DNA of 64,000 nt, from assembly GCA_020205615.1 (NCBI GenBank), contig CM035151.1, positions 41,536,977 to 41,600,976 on the forward strand, read 5' to 3'. Each line of letters begins with the position of its first letter. Position 1 is the stretch's first letter. Shown here piece after piece: positions 37,483-48,139 of this stretch. The position numbers and the translations under genes were made by a program. The notes beneath the pieces were generated by a model. The model searched no databases. It had not been told where the DNA came from and saw only the letters and a program-made list of their open reading frames with translations. The DNA is from Panax quinquefolius (Eukaryota; Streptophyta; Magnoliopsida; Apiales; Araliaceae).

Positions 37483-40095
37483 CTATTTTTCCTGATTGAC
37501 ATAAGATTTTTGGAAGTCGTAGACAGAAGCTTTCAAGTTTATGATATTCTCCAGCATGAGTTTGTGTTCAGCGTCTTGATGTTTCTGCATTTCAAGAACA
37601 GCCTCTCTTTGCTTGGCAGCTATCTGGAAATGAATCTCATCTCTGTCCTTTATACTCTTAAGAATTTCTTGGATAATTTCCCTCAACTTCTTTGTAAGTT
37701 CAGTGTTCATAGTGCCAGGAAAATTGTTTGCTGCTGTAATCATTTGATTCAGCCGGATATGGATGAGATTGGAGTGAGATTCCAGACTGTCTTCTATATT
37801 CTTGACCATGTTCTTGGTTGCTTCATTCAGGTCATCCTTGGTGGGCAGATTTAGGAGATTATCATTTGTTTGAGGATTGTTGATTGGAGGGGTTGTATGC
37901 TGGGGTTGATCTTGCACGTTGTTAAGAGCACGATCAAGACTAAAGTAGTCATTTGAGGAGGAGGATGGTATGTCTGATGGAGGGGCTTGTGTTTCAATGT
38001 TTGGAGTATGGGCCTCTACGATATCTATCGGGGACTCTACGATTGGGCTAGAGTCAGGGATCGTAGAGATAGTGGTTTATGAGAGCAAAACGAAGTTGGC
38101 TGTATTTGGTTCCTCAGTTACAGAATTTTGGGATTCTGCAACTGGAAATTGATTGAGTGGGTGAAGAATCACTTCCATCCACCGAGGAAATTCATAGAAT
38201 TGACTGAATGAAGATGATGGCAAGTGATTAACTTTAAAGATATCAGGGATAATCAGTACCTCAAGTTTATCCTTGGCTGAAGAATGGTCAGTAAGAAGCT
38301 TCTTGGCAAAGTTGACTTTCCCTGGGAATCCATGAACCTTAACTGAGATGGCTAGATACTCTTTGAACCTCCAGAACATGTGATCCCATGAGTTCAGGAT
38401 TTGAGCTTGATGGTATGCCATCATGGATAGGTAAGAAAACATTTGATTGTACAGATAGCTTCTATATCCACCTTTACCTATACCAATGATTTTGAGCTCA
38501 TCATTATCATCATCTTGTTCTTCTTCTTTGTTCTCTTCTGAGGATTCCATTATCTCAATGGTCTCTGGATGGTATTGCACTGGTTCATCTTTATTTTGTA
38601 TAGGGACCTTTTCTTCTGCCGTGTGGATATCATGAGGCTCCCCCTCAGCATGATTATCTTTTTGAGAGTTCAGAAACTTCCCCTCAGTTGGAACATCTTC
38701 TTGAGCTGTAGACATCCCCCCCTCAGCCGGTGTATTCTCTATCATGAGAATTTTAGGGATCTCCCCCTCACCTGGAATATTGTCCTCTTGATTTGCTCGG
38801 GACAGTTCTTCTTTTGCATCCCCACTCTTTGCTTCCTTTTTCAGCACCTTTTCATTTTCAAGAATGTATTTCTTGACCAGCTTTCTCCTTGCTTTGCTGG
38901 GTTTAGTCACAACTTCAGGACTCTCTTGAATCTCAGCTTTGTCCTATTCAACAGCCACTATGCTTGAAGCAACTACCTCCTTGTCTGCCATGCTTGGTCT
39001 GGTCTCCACTAACAGTAGAGATTCTACGATTGAGGTGGTTGATGGTCTTTTGGACTTATGGCCAGCTTTGTTCTTCTTTAGGATCTGTGATATGGTGGCT
39101 TAATCCTCATCAGCTTCATCTTGTTGCTGCTTCCTTCTTAGTATCCTCAGAGTCTCTATATCAGAGGACTCTACAGGAATATCAGTTGTAGATCCTTGAG
39201 GTTCTTCTATCTGTCTAGCCCTTTGCTTCCTCTTGCCCTTGCTTTTTCTGGTAAGGACAGAGGGTTGTCCCTTGTTGGCTTCTTCTTCTTGTTTTTCTTC
39301 CCTGACAACAGACATGTTTCCAGGAATGCCTGCGTTCTTCAGATCCCCAGTTCTTCCACTGGATTCTGTCATCATTCGAACATGCTCTGCTGGGTTTCTC
39401 TTCCAGTTTTCAAACAACTGCTGGGTCATTCTTCGATATGGGTTTATGGCTTCTCCCTCTTCATCCCCAATTTTGTCACCCAGTGCAGATTGTAGAATGA
39501 TACTCAGGAAACGTCCATATAGCATCTTTTGAGGGCTTTTTAATTTCTTAGAGTTGACGATCCACTTACCAATCCATTCAAGTAATACAGCTCCATAGTT
39601 GAGTTATATACCATAAAACATGGCCGTCATGAGCTTAAGTTGATCTTCATTCACCGAGTCATGACCTGAGCTCTTTCAGCATATGCATTTTCCAATAATG
39701 TCAGCCAAGAACTGGTACCTTTGTTGGAACTCCTTCTTTTTGTACCCTTTTACAGAGTGGTTTTTCTTGTGATGCATTTTCCTTAGTCCCTCTTGGAAGT
39801 CTATGATGTCTAAGAATGGGTGCCCTTCATTTTTGAAACCTAGGGCTAGATTGAAGTCCTCTGCCTTTAGTCTGATTTTTATTTCCCTTACTCTTGTAGT
39901 GATGGTGTTGTCTTTAAACACACCATTCTTGTAGTACTCCTTCACCAGCTTAGGATAGATAAGAGTATCTGTGTTCAACGCCTCTTCGAGACCCGCCTTC
40001 TCTAGTAAGGCCAACGTCTTGTGAAATTTTGGTGGAGCAGTCTTGAACTCGTTAAAGCAGAGTCTGTAGCCTGAAACCACATTTGAAGCAGCCAT
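37483..40095 (-). pseudogene. Extra ORF after RNase H (Sirevirus envelope-like position), about 870 codons, interrupted
   Basis: It starts MAASNVVSGYRLCFNEF at 40095. An N-terminal globular part (to about 39540) has charged alternating helices (GFKNEGHPFLDIIDF). It is followed by a Lys/Arg/Glu-rich linker (KSKGKRKQRARQIEE near 39230), an acidic repetitive part with EGE/AEGG-type repeats (38640-38800), a folded part (MFSYLSMMAYHQAQIL near 38430) and a C-terminal likely coiled coil (KDRDEIHFQIAAKQREAV near 37640). The reading is broken at about 39650, 39100, 38945 and 38075. Sireviruses are known to have an ORF of unknown or proposed envelope role here; I see no clear signal peptide or membrane span, so the envelope label is positional only. 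Confidence 0.7.
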
Positions 40096-40810
40096 TGATT
40101 CTGTAGTTGGAAGTGAGATCGGACTGAGCTTTCTGCTGAGTTAGGGTTTTGCTTAGAAAGAGATAGAGAATGGGAGAGATAATCTTTTGAACTTTAGATT
40201 TCAAAATTGTGATTTCAACTTGTACTTGTAAATTTTCTCTCTTCTTTTTCGCTTAGTGGGGCAGGTGTCAATTTTTGCTTGGCTCTTCGATTTTGACTGT
40301 GCAGGAATGTACTGATTTGCCCTTGGCTTCTTCAGAGCTGAGGTGTCCTTAGGAAGACTACGATCGTTGAGGTAGTCTTATGTTTGTTGAGTCTGTCCTA
40401 TGATCGTCAAGTCTGTCCGAATCCTTGTGATGAGTTTTTGATAAAGTATTCTTTTAAGGCAGCTCAGGAAAGGGCCAACCTCTTGGAGAGGTTCAAGGGT
40501 TAGGTTTGTTCCTGAGACACCTCTTAGAGAGATTGCTATGTTATGAAGCTTGTTATCACAGGATATATTTTTTCTTTGTGGATGGTGCTTGTGTCATCGT
40601 TGAGTCTGCACTACGATAGTTAAGTCTTTGCTATGATCGTTGAGGTAGTTTTCTTTTCAGCTCTACGATCGTGAGCTTTCCTTGATCGTGTCTACGATTT
40701 TGAGTTCAACCTTTGTATTTGTCATGGTTAGCACAATCTAGAGCATATATTTCATGGTTGTAGATTTAGCATACCTAGCTCACTTATTAACTTATTAAAT
40801 CTGGATTCAT
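40096..40810 (-). other. Spacer between RNase H and the extra ORF, with repeated ACGATCGT motifs
   Basis: Contains a leader-like stretch before the ORF (40100-40260) and several ACTACGATCGT/CTACGATC copies (about 40360, 40395, 40612, 40660, 40695). No gene seen. Confidence 0.6.
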
Positions 40811-42262
40811 CTAGTGGTTTTGTAAAAAACATCGAAGTTGATTTTCGGTAGGGATATATTGTAAAGATATAGTTCCATTTTGCACATGATCCCTAATGAA
40901 GTGATACCTTATTTCTATATGCTTAGTGCTAGAATGCATGACAGGATTATGAGTTATTGCTATAGCACTTGTGTTATCACAGTGTATGGGAATAGATTTG
41001 AAGTCGAACACATAGTCAGCTAGCTGATTTCACATCCATAGGATCTCGAGCACAAAGAATTTGCCAACAAAGAATATATTCACCTGCAGGATTAAGGTAG
41101 ACACTGAGTTTTGCTTTTTGCTAAACCAGGACACAAGTCTGTTTCCTAGAAGTTGACAAGTGCCACTAGTACTCTTTCTATCTATTTTGCATCCTGCAAA
41201 ATCAAAGATCATCGTGTATCCTATTAGTTTAAATGAGGATTCCTTGGGGTACCAAAGCCCCAAGTAAGGTGTACCCTTGAGATACCTGAAGATCCTCTTT
41301 ACAGCAGATAAATGTGACTCTTTAGGGTTAGCCTGAAATCTAGCACATATGCATGTTGCAAACATTATGTCTGGTCTACTAGCAGTTAGGTATAAAAGAG
41401 AGCCTATCATACCTCTGTATTGAGTGATATCAATACTTTTACCTTTCTCATCCTTGTCAAGCTTGGTTGCAGGAGCAATTGGTGTTTTCATGGGAGAGGC
41501 TGATTCCATGCCATACTTCTTCAGTAAGTCTTTGATGTACTTGGCTTGGTTTATGAAAATTCCTTCTTCAGTCTGCTTTACTTGCAGTCCAAGAAAGAAG
41601 TTCAGCTCACCCATCATGGTCATTTCAAACTTGCTCTGCATTAGCTTAGAGAATCTCTTGCATAACTTTTCGTCAGTAGAACCAAAGATAATGTCATCAA
41701 CATAGATTTGAATTAGTAAGACTTTGTCTTTATGCTTTCTAAGAAACAATATGGTATCTACTCTACCTCTAGTGAACCCATTTTCGATTAAGAAGTTAGT
41801 TAGTGTTTCATACCATTCTCTAGGTGCTTGTTTAAGACCATATAAGGCTTTATCTAATCTATAGACATAATTAAAAAGAGATGGATTGATGAAACCTGGA
41901 GGTTGCTCTACATAGACTTCTTCTTGGAGTTCTCCATTAAGAAATACACTCTTGACATCCATCTGGAAGACTTTGAACTTTATGTGGTCAGCAAAGGCAA
42001 GAAAGATTCTGATGGCTTCCAGTCTGGCAACAGGTGCAAATATCTCATCGTAGTCGATACCTTCTTCTTGAGAATAGCCCTTTGCCACTAATCTTTCCTT
42101 GTTTCTGGTTATGACCCCATCTTCATCCATTTTGTTTCTGAAGACCCACTTAGTTCCTATCACAGGATGACTCTTTGGTCTTGGTACCAATCTCCATACT
42201 TTGCTACGTTCAAATTGGTTGAGTTCTTCCTGCATGACTTCTATCCAATTGGATTCTTCCAT
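40811..42262 (-). pseudogene. Copia reverse transcriptase and RNase H
   Basis: The frame of 410 codons from 42262 has the copia RT (RVT_2) features: [85 protein letters not shown], and the catalytic YVDD at about 41690-41700 ([10 protein letters not shown]). RNase H follows ([20 protein letters not shown], then IHCDNTSAIAI and STKHIEIRYHFIRDHV) but is split by a frameshift near 41090 and a stop near 41010. RT copies the element RNA in virus-like particles. The RT part is nearly intact; the RNase H is broken. Confidence 0.9.
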
Positions 42263-42953
42263 AGCATTCTCTATCTTCTTTGGCTCTATTTGTGACAGGA
42301 AACTTAGATAAAAACATTCATTTTGAGTAGTAGCTATTGTTTTGACTCTAGCACTCGGATCTCCAATGATCAGATCATGAGTGTGATCTCTTGCCCATCT
42401 GTTACTGATTGGGACATCTGTCCTGATGCCTTTCTGTCTTAATTCTTCAAGGTCTATATTTTCTTCTTGGAGTGGAGGCTCAGCTGTCTTGTATGGACCT
42501 CTCTACGATCACATTCTCATGCTCTACGATTTCACTTTATGGTACTACGATCGTAGTGTTGAGCTCGATGACTTCATTCGTAGTGTTTGCACTATCAATC
42601 GTAGTGTCTTGAGGCACTGTTTTGTCTAAGTCAGTTTCATCAAAGATGATGTGTATTGAGACTTCAACATTCAGTGTCTTCTTGTTGAACACCCTGTAAG
42701 CCTTGCTGTCTATGGCATATCCAAGAAAGATCCCTTCGTCTGACTTGGGCTGGAATTTTGTCAGATACTGCTTTCCATTATTGAGAATGTAGCATGCATA
42801 GCCAAAGACATGAAAGTAGCTGACACTTGGCTTTCTTCCTTTCCATAGTTCGTAGGGCGTCTTCTTGATCGTAGAGTGTATGAGTGATCTATTCTGCGTG
42901 TAACATGCAATGTTGATAGCTTCACCTTGAAGTATTCAGCAGATGGGTCATGA
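42263..42953 (-). pseudogene. Integrase C-terminal region and linker to RT, decayed
   Basis: Minus strand pieces such as PKSDEGIFLGYAIDSK-like (near 42740) and VFNKKTLNVEVSIHIIFDE (42700-42640) are the conserved post-core region of copia integrase, with stops. 42490-42610 contains five CTACGAT/ATCGTAG motifs that replace the linker coding sequence. Confidence 0.65.
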
Positions 42954-43500
42954 CTAGTAGAGAGTTCTTCCAGCCTCTATCAAGGTTCTGTTCTTTCTTT
43001 CAGCTACTCCATTTTGGTGAGGAGTTCGTGGAGCTAAGAAGTTTTGACTGATCCCATTGTCTGTGCAGAACTGATCCATTTTTGATAAATCGAATTCTCT
43101 GCCATGATCACTCCTTATGGCCTTGATTTTCTCTCCTTTCTCGTTCATCACCAGTCTGAACATCTTGATTAATTTGGAGCTAGTTTCATCCTTAGAAGTT
43201 AGGAAGAATACCCATGTGAATCTGGTGTAGTCGTCGACTATGACTAGAGAGTATCTTTTTCCTCCAAGACTAGTTGTTAGGATTGGCCCAAAGAGATCCA
43301 TGTGAAGCAACTGCAGTGGCCTGTCAATAGAGTTGGCAGTCTTGCTCTTGAATGAGCTTCTGGTTTACTTTCCAAGCTGACAGGCATTGCATGGCCTTTC
43401 CTTCATAAAGTTGAACTTGGGTAGGCCAGCTACTAGGTCTTTTGATTCCAGTTTGGACATGCTTTTGAAGTTTAAGTGAGACAACTCTCTATGCCATAGC
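42954..43500 (-). pseudogene. Copia integrase (zinc-binding HHCC and catalytic core)
   Basis: The zinc part is in WLWHRELSHLNFKSM ... CNACQLGK (H-H-C-C). After a stop near 43364 the core follows: LHMDLFGP (first D), VIVDDYTRFTWVFFL, IRSDHGREF (second D), TPHQNGVAERKNRT (E). All three catalytic acidic residues are present in 43310-42954. The enzyme would insert the cDNA into the genome. Confidence 0.88.
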
Positions 43501-43920
43501 CAGCTCATTTCTTCAGATTCTTTTGCCAGAAAATATATTGTCTCATCTGAGCTTAGTTGACCAAGATCTACTGTGTAGACATTTCCTTCTCTTGTCCCGG
43601 TTAGCTTTACAGCAGATGTCTTCAAATCTCTGACTTGACATTGGTTGTTGAGGAATGTCACTTGATGACCCTTGTCACAGAGTTGGCTGATACTTAGAAG
43701 ATTGTGTTGAAGACCTTCCACATAGGCTACTTTGCTGAAAGATACTGCACCATTGCCAGCAGAGCCATATCCTCTTGTCTTGGCCGAGCCATTATCTCCA
43801 AATATGACAGAGGGACCCTCCTTTTCTATGTAATTTGATAGTAGGGCTTTGTTCCCTGTCATATGCCTTGAGTATCCACTGTCCAGATACCATGTTGATG
43901 TCGTGGAGCTCTTTTCTTCT
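43500..43920 (-). pseudogene. Copia aspartic protease and pre-integrase part
   Basis: The minus translation has WYLDSGYSRHMTG at about 43895-43855 (catalytic D-S-G), then a long open frame with HNLLSISQLCDKGHQVTF and an integrase-linked region. It cuts the gag-pol polyprotein. The frame is open from 43862 through the integrase zinc part at 43365. Confidence 0.85.
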
Positions 43921-43936
43921 CAAAACATTTGAACCT

Positions 43937-44580
43937 TCATTTTGGTACCCATATTTGCATGGGTCCTTCATTGTTAGTGCCTTTGGGGACCCAAATCTGT
44001 CTAATCTTGGGTCTCACATGCATGGAAATATAATAACACTTGGCAGCCCTATGACCATATTTATTGCATATAAAACATTTATTATGATGCATGCCTGTGT
44101 GTGTATGATGATTCATCCTCCACTTGTACTTGTGTGGTTCCTTAGGTATCCTTCTGTTAAACTGATTCTCATTTTCCACGTGTCCTTGGATTTCATAAAT
44201 AGTGATGAGTGTACCTTCCCTCTACTGTACCTTCCCGGTTGATTCGTAGAGTTGGTCTTGCTTGTCTCTACGATTCTTCGAGGTTAGTGAGTAGAGGTTA
44301 GGTTACTCTTCTCTTTTATGAACCCCAGACCAGCATGAGATCTTTTACTCCTATAAGTAAGAATAGAGATAGTAGGACAAGGTTTAACTGGTTCTTCTAA
44401 CTGTGAGGATTTCACAAAGGCAATGCCTCTAATAAAACTTGAGGCATTACTAGTGCTAGTTTCCTTTGTCTTCCTTCTTTGCATGTGTTTTCTTCTTTTG
44501 TTCTTCTTTGATAGGTTTGTTGCAGTTGGCGATGAAGTGGCTAGGATTTTTGCAGTTGTAGCATAGGTCATTCATTTTCT
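43937..44580 (-). pseudogene. Gag C-terminal part with two zinc knuckles
   Basis: First knuckle CYNCKNPSHFIANC at about 44562-44521; second CFICNKYGHRAAKC at about 44085-44044. Both have the CX2CX4HX4C pattern. Between them is a Lys-rich linker and a serine-rich part. A frameshift separates the two. Two knuckles in gag are typical of Sireviruses. Confidence 0.8.
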
Positions 44581-45458
44581 CCTGAGTGCTCTAATTGTTG
44601 ACCTTCTTGGGCTTACTGATTCTGCCTTGTCGCATGAACCTTCTTATTCTCTTTACCAGCATAGCAAAGTCATCATCATCGTCTTCATCATCATTAGAGT
44701 CAATCTTAGTGTTGACCTTTGATGCACTTTCAGTTGCCTTGAGAGTAACACCCTTATCCTTCCTTCTTCCTTCTGATAAGGTTTCAAAGACATCGGGTCA
44801 CTCCGGTTCAGATGTCGAGATTTCCATATAGTTGTTGAACTGTCATTTCGTTGAGATTCTTTCGACTCTTCTTATCATAAATGGTCTTGGCATCCCACCG
44901 CTTGGTAGGGCTCTCATGAATTTTATGGTCGGATCTTTGTTAGGATAGACCTTTCCATATGCTTATAGAGAGTTGAGCAGAACATTGAATCTTTCATAGG
45001 TGGCAGTTACATTTTCTCCTTACACATGAGCAAACATTTAGAACTGCTGTGTTAGAAGAGATTGTTTGTTCTCTCTAACTTCTCCAGCTTCCTTCGTGCA
45101 TGATTAGCAGAGCTTCCCAAACTTCCTTAGCTATTTTGCTGTTTACAACATTTTCAAACAGATCGTCCTCTAAGGATTGGAACAAGATGTTCTTAGCCTT
45201 CTTATCAAGTTGGAAAACTTTCTTCCCTGTGTCTGTCCATTCTTCTTTAACTTTGAGTTGGACTCTGTTTGGATCGTCATTGGTTGGTGCAAGCTTTGTT
45301 GGTATATAGGGCCCATTTTGAACGGTCTCAAATAGATCTTCATCTATTGAGTCCATGTACGCTTGCATCCTGACTTTCCAGTTAGCAAATTTATCCTTGT
45401 TGCACATTGGTGGCTTGCTGCCTCCCCCGGTCCTGGATTCGCTTGGTATGAGTGCCAT
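44580..45458 (-). pseudogene. Gag N-terminal part (UBN2-type copia gag)
   Basis: The first 127 codons from 45458 are open: MALIPSESRTGGGSKPPMCN, FANWKVRMQAYMDSIDEDLF, then KKVFQLDKKAKNILFQSL and VNSKIAKEVWEALLIMHEG, the usual copia gag. Beyond 45075 the family continues with stops (MFAHV, NVTATYERFNVLLNSL, GGMPRPFMIRR) down to an Asp/Glu-rich stretch near 44680 (DSNDDEDDDDDFAMLVKR). It would form the particle shell. Confidence 0.85.
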
Positions 45459-45492
45459 TGGATCAACTAAAGCTTGTAAGCTATAAAATAGA

Positions 45493-45510
45493 ACCTGCTT
45501 TGATACGAAT
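45493..45510 (-). other. Primer binding site of the Sirevirus-like element
   Basis: Minus strand ATTCGTATCAAAGCAGGT directly after the LTR end, one base off the common TTGGTATCAAAGCAGG. Confidence 0.8.
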
Positions 45511-46512
45511 TGTTAGTTCCTAGTTGGCACAATAGTTATATAGAAGGGGGATTGAATAGATATTTAAAAATCTTTTCATTTTAAACTTGTTCTTTGATAA
45601 TGATTAAAACTTAGCAGAATAAATGTTTGTTTTAATCTTTTTTACCAAGGAATTGAGTAATGAGGGTGAGGCAGTTATGGCAGTTATAACATATGTAGCA
45701 GTTATGATATGAATGTAAATGATATAGTCATTTTTAAGTGGTTCAGAGCACTTAAAGCTCCTAGTCCACTCTTATACACAACGAGTAGGATATCCACTAA
45801 GGATGTCGCCATAACTTCGAATCACATGATTCCTTCTAGACGGATCTAGCTCAGAAACCTCTTAGTTCACTCTTGAACTCTTAAAGTCCAGCAGACATGG
45901 CTTTCTTACAGTTCGCTACGAACTCTTCAAGTTCAGCAGACTTGGTACTCTTCTTCAGTTGGTTGATAATGTTGTGTTCTTGATGGTTGCTACTCAGTTG
46001 ATGTGTAAGCACTTGTTCTAAAGAACTGAGTAGCTGAGCAAGCTTTGCAATATCTCAGATCGTAGAGTTGAGCTTGAGAGAGATGTTCACGCTGTTTGTT
46101 CAATGCTTGCATAGTTCTCTCTCATCTGTCTGATCTGCATATATGTGATCTTGAAAATTATCCGTTGGATTCATCCATTGAGGCATTAAATGCATTTGAC
46201 TTTTCTGATCATTGATGGAGACATTTCTGCACATCTTCTGAAACTGTATTCTGGCCCACTAACACAGCAGACTGCTTTCTCACCTAACACCTGAAAAGGT
46301 GTTTTGTCCCTCTTACCCATGGTACTATCCTTAGCTTCTTCAATACGCTTCTTTGTTGCATACTAAGGATATTTCATATACTCTGGGACTGATGAGTACT
46401 GCAGCATCTAGAATTCATTTCTCATATGTTGAAATCTACCTTTACAAAAATCATGAGGCTCAACGTTTTCTAGCTCAAGACAGATGCTCTACGATTCAGA
46501 TCATGATACTCT
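45511..46512 (-). repeat. 5' LTR of the Sirevirus-like element, truncated
   Basis: Aligns with 35158-36162 of the 3' LTR, then diverges abruptly at about 46512. Its outer 550 bp, including the LTR start, is missing. Confidence 0.88.
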
Positions 46513-46582
46513 ACTATTCTTGCTACACATAATATATATTATATTATGCAAACATGATTCACATGTTTAATAATATGACACG

Positions 46583-46674
<92 letters not shown>

Positions 46675-47330
46675 TTGCATGCGCGCTAAACAAGATGAGA
46701 CAAATAATAACAAATCCGTTAAAATTTTTATATATTAAGTCTTAAGCGTTTAAAGATATTTAGAATACCGAGCGTCGTCTTCTAGCATGATAAAATTAAT
46801 AGAGTATTAAATATTTAATATGAGTTTGTTGTGTCACCACAAGGCAAGTATTAAGTATTTAAGATCTTAATTTATCACATTTGATGCTTATAAAAAAAAT
46901 TGAACAATATTATTTTGTTGTGTCACCACAATGACAATACTTTTCTTTTTTAAATATATGGAAGTGTTAGGTTAGACTTAACTTAAATCATTTTAGTTCT
47001 GATGTGCACACACTTAACCATTATGATTTGAGAGGCAAAATATAAGGAGTTACAGGATGATGTAATTGACAAGAGTTGTCTACCTATTTATTTATATATA
47101 GTTTGTTGTGCACACATAATGCTATATACATTTAAAATATGATCCTTATTCTCACTAGCAAATCGTTAATTAGATATTGCCGAACTATATTGATGAGGGT
47201 AATATAGTTTGAAGAAAATAGTGGGAGATACCAATATAAAATAAGGCCTAATTTATTTTGGTAAAATAAATTAATAAATAAATGTTTGCTAAAATATTGT
47301 CTTTTTACATGCAAAATTTGAAAATGTCAC
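46513..47330. other. Unassigned AT-rich sequence with a long (AT)n run
   Basis: No coding or LTR similarity recognised. The phrase TTGTGTCACCACAA occurs twice (about 46830 and 46918), a local similarity of unknown meaning. Confidence 0.4.
46586..46674. repeat. (AT)n-(GT)n microsatellite
   Basis: About 78 bp of AT followed by about 10 bp of GT. Confidence 0.97.
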
Positions 47331-47336
47331 ATTCAC

Positions 47337-47750
47337 TAATTTAATTGCGTAGCATACTTGATGCTAATAAACCGATTGGGACCAAATTACACCTGAATTT
47401 GGTTAAGGAATCGAGAATTGTCCTCACTCTTTGAAAAGATTTCTTATGTCCTAAATTTGTTCGAGACTCAAAAAAAGTTTCCGATGACCTCTAAAGAAGA
47501 GATTGCAACTTTTAAACAGTAGAAAGATGATGCATCTGTGGCTCAATGCATCATGCTCGCATCCATGAGTAACGAGCTTCAGCGTCAACATGAAACCATA
47601 GATGTTGTTACTATGCTACTGCACCTGCAAGAGCTGTATGGTGAGAATAGTAGGAATGCAAGATATGAAATATCTAAGGAGCTCTTCTGATCTCAGATGA
47701 CCAAGGGTACTACCGTTGAGACTCATGTCTTAAAGATGATCAATTTTTTT
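47337..47750 (+). pseudogene. Copia gag fragment (UBN2 type), plus strand
   Basis: Translations include ILDANKPIGTKLHLN, EEIATFKQ (then a stop), AQCIMLASMSNELQRQHE, LLHLQELYGENSRNARYEIS and SQMTKGTTVETHVLKM. This is the N-terminal gag of a copia family unlike the Sirevirus gag at 45 kb. It carries stops and is cut abruptly at about 47750. No pol follows. Confidence 0.8.
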
Positions 47751-47754
47751 AGGA

Positions 47755-48139
47755 ATAAACATGTGAATGATATTCCTATTTATATATGATTTGATTATGA
47801 TATATATATGAATGAATATACAAGTATTCTTGCATTAAGAAAAGATATAAAGTTCTTTGATAGATAATATGAATTTATGTACAAGAACTTAGAATGAATT
47901 GATCAAATATGTTAGGTTGATCCTATATAAGTAAAACAGCTTTGTAAAGTCCTTGAAAAGAAATGATGTACAAGGACTATAAATATAGAAAGATCAAGCT
48001 TGTTAGGTTGATCTTATAATGTAATAGATAGGCTTGTCTGATCGTCGAGCACTGCACCAGAAATCGTAGTCTTCTAGGAGAGTCAAGGAAAACTCGAGAG
48101 CTATCAAGGTAGAATCGTAATCTGCAAGATAGTAGATCT
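47755..48139 (+). repeat. Fragment of a Sirevirus-like LTR, plus orientation
   Basis: Shares TTGTTAGGTTGATCTTA, TGTAATAGATAG and AATCGTAGTCT-like motifs with the inverse of 36200-36660. It is diverged and truncated on both sides. Confidence 0.5.

Larger units (their letters stand above)
35158..46512 (-). mobile_element. Sirevirus-like Ty1/copia retrotransposon, minus strand, about 11.4 kb
   Basis: Order on the minus strand: partial 5' LTR (46512-45511), primer site, gag with two zinc knuckles, protease, integrase, RT/RNase H, a long extra ORF, polypurine tract and complete 3' LTR (36708-35158). The integrase-before-RT order defines copia. The large extra ORF between RNase H and the 3' LTR, with a coiled coil near its end, and the two-knuckle gag fit the Sirevirus lineage. 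The frames are open over long stretches but have several stops and frameshifts. It inserted into LTR C; the 5' LTR is cut at 46512. Confidence 0.88.

Noticed and set aside
37510..39532. Plus-strand open frames of 100-130 codons
   Set aside because: Antisense to the Sirevirus extra ORF; hydrophobic composition results from the complement of charged codons.
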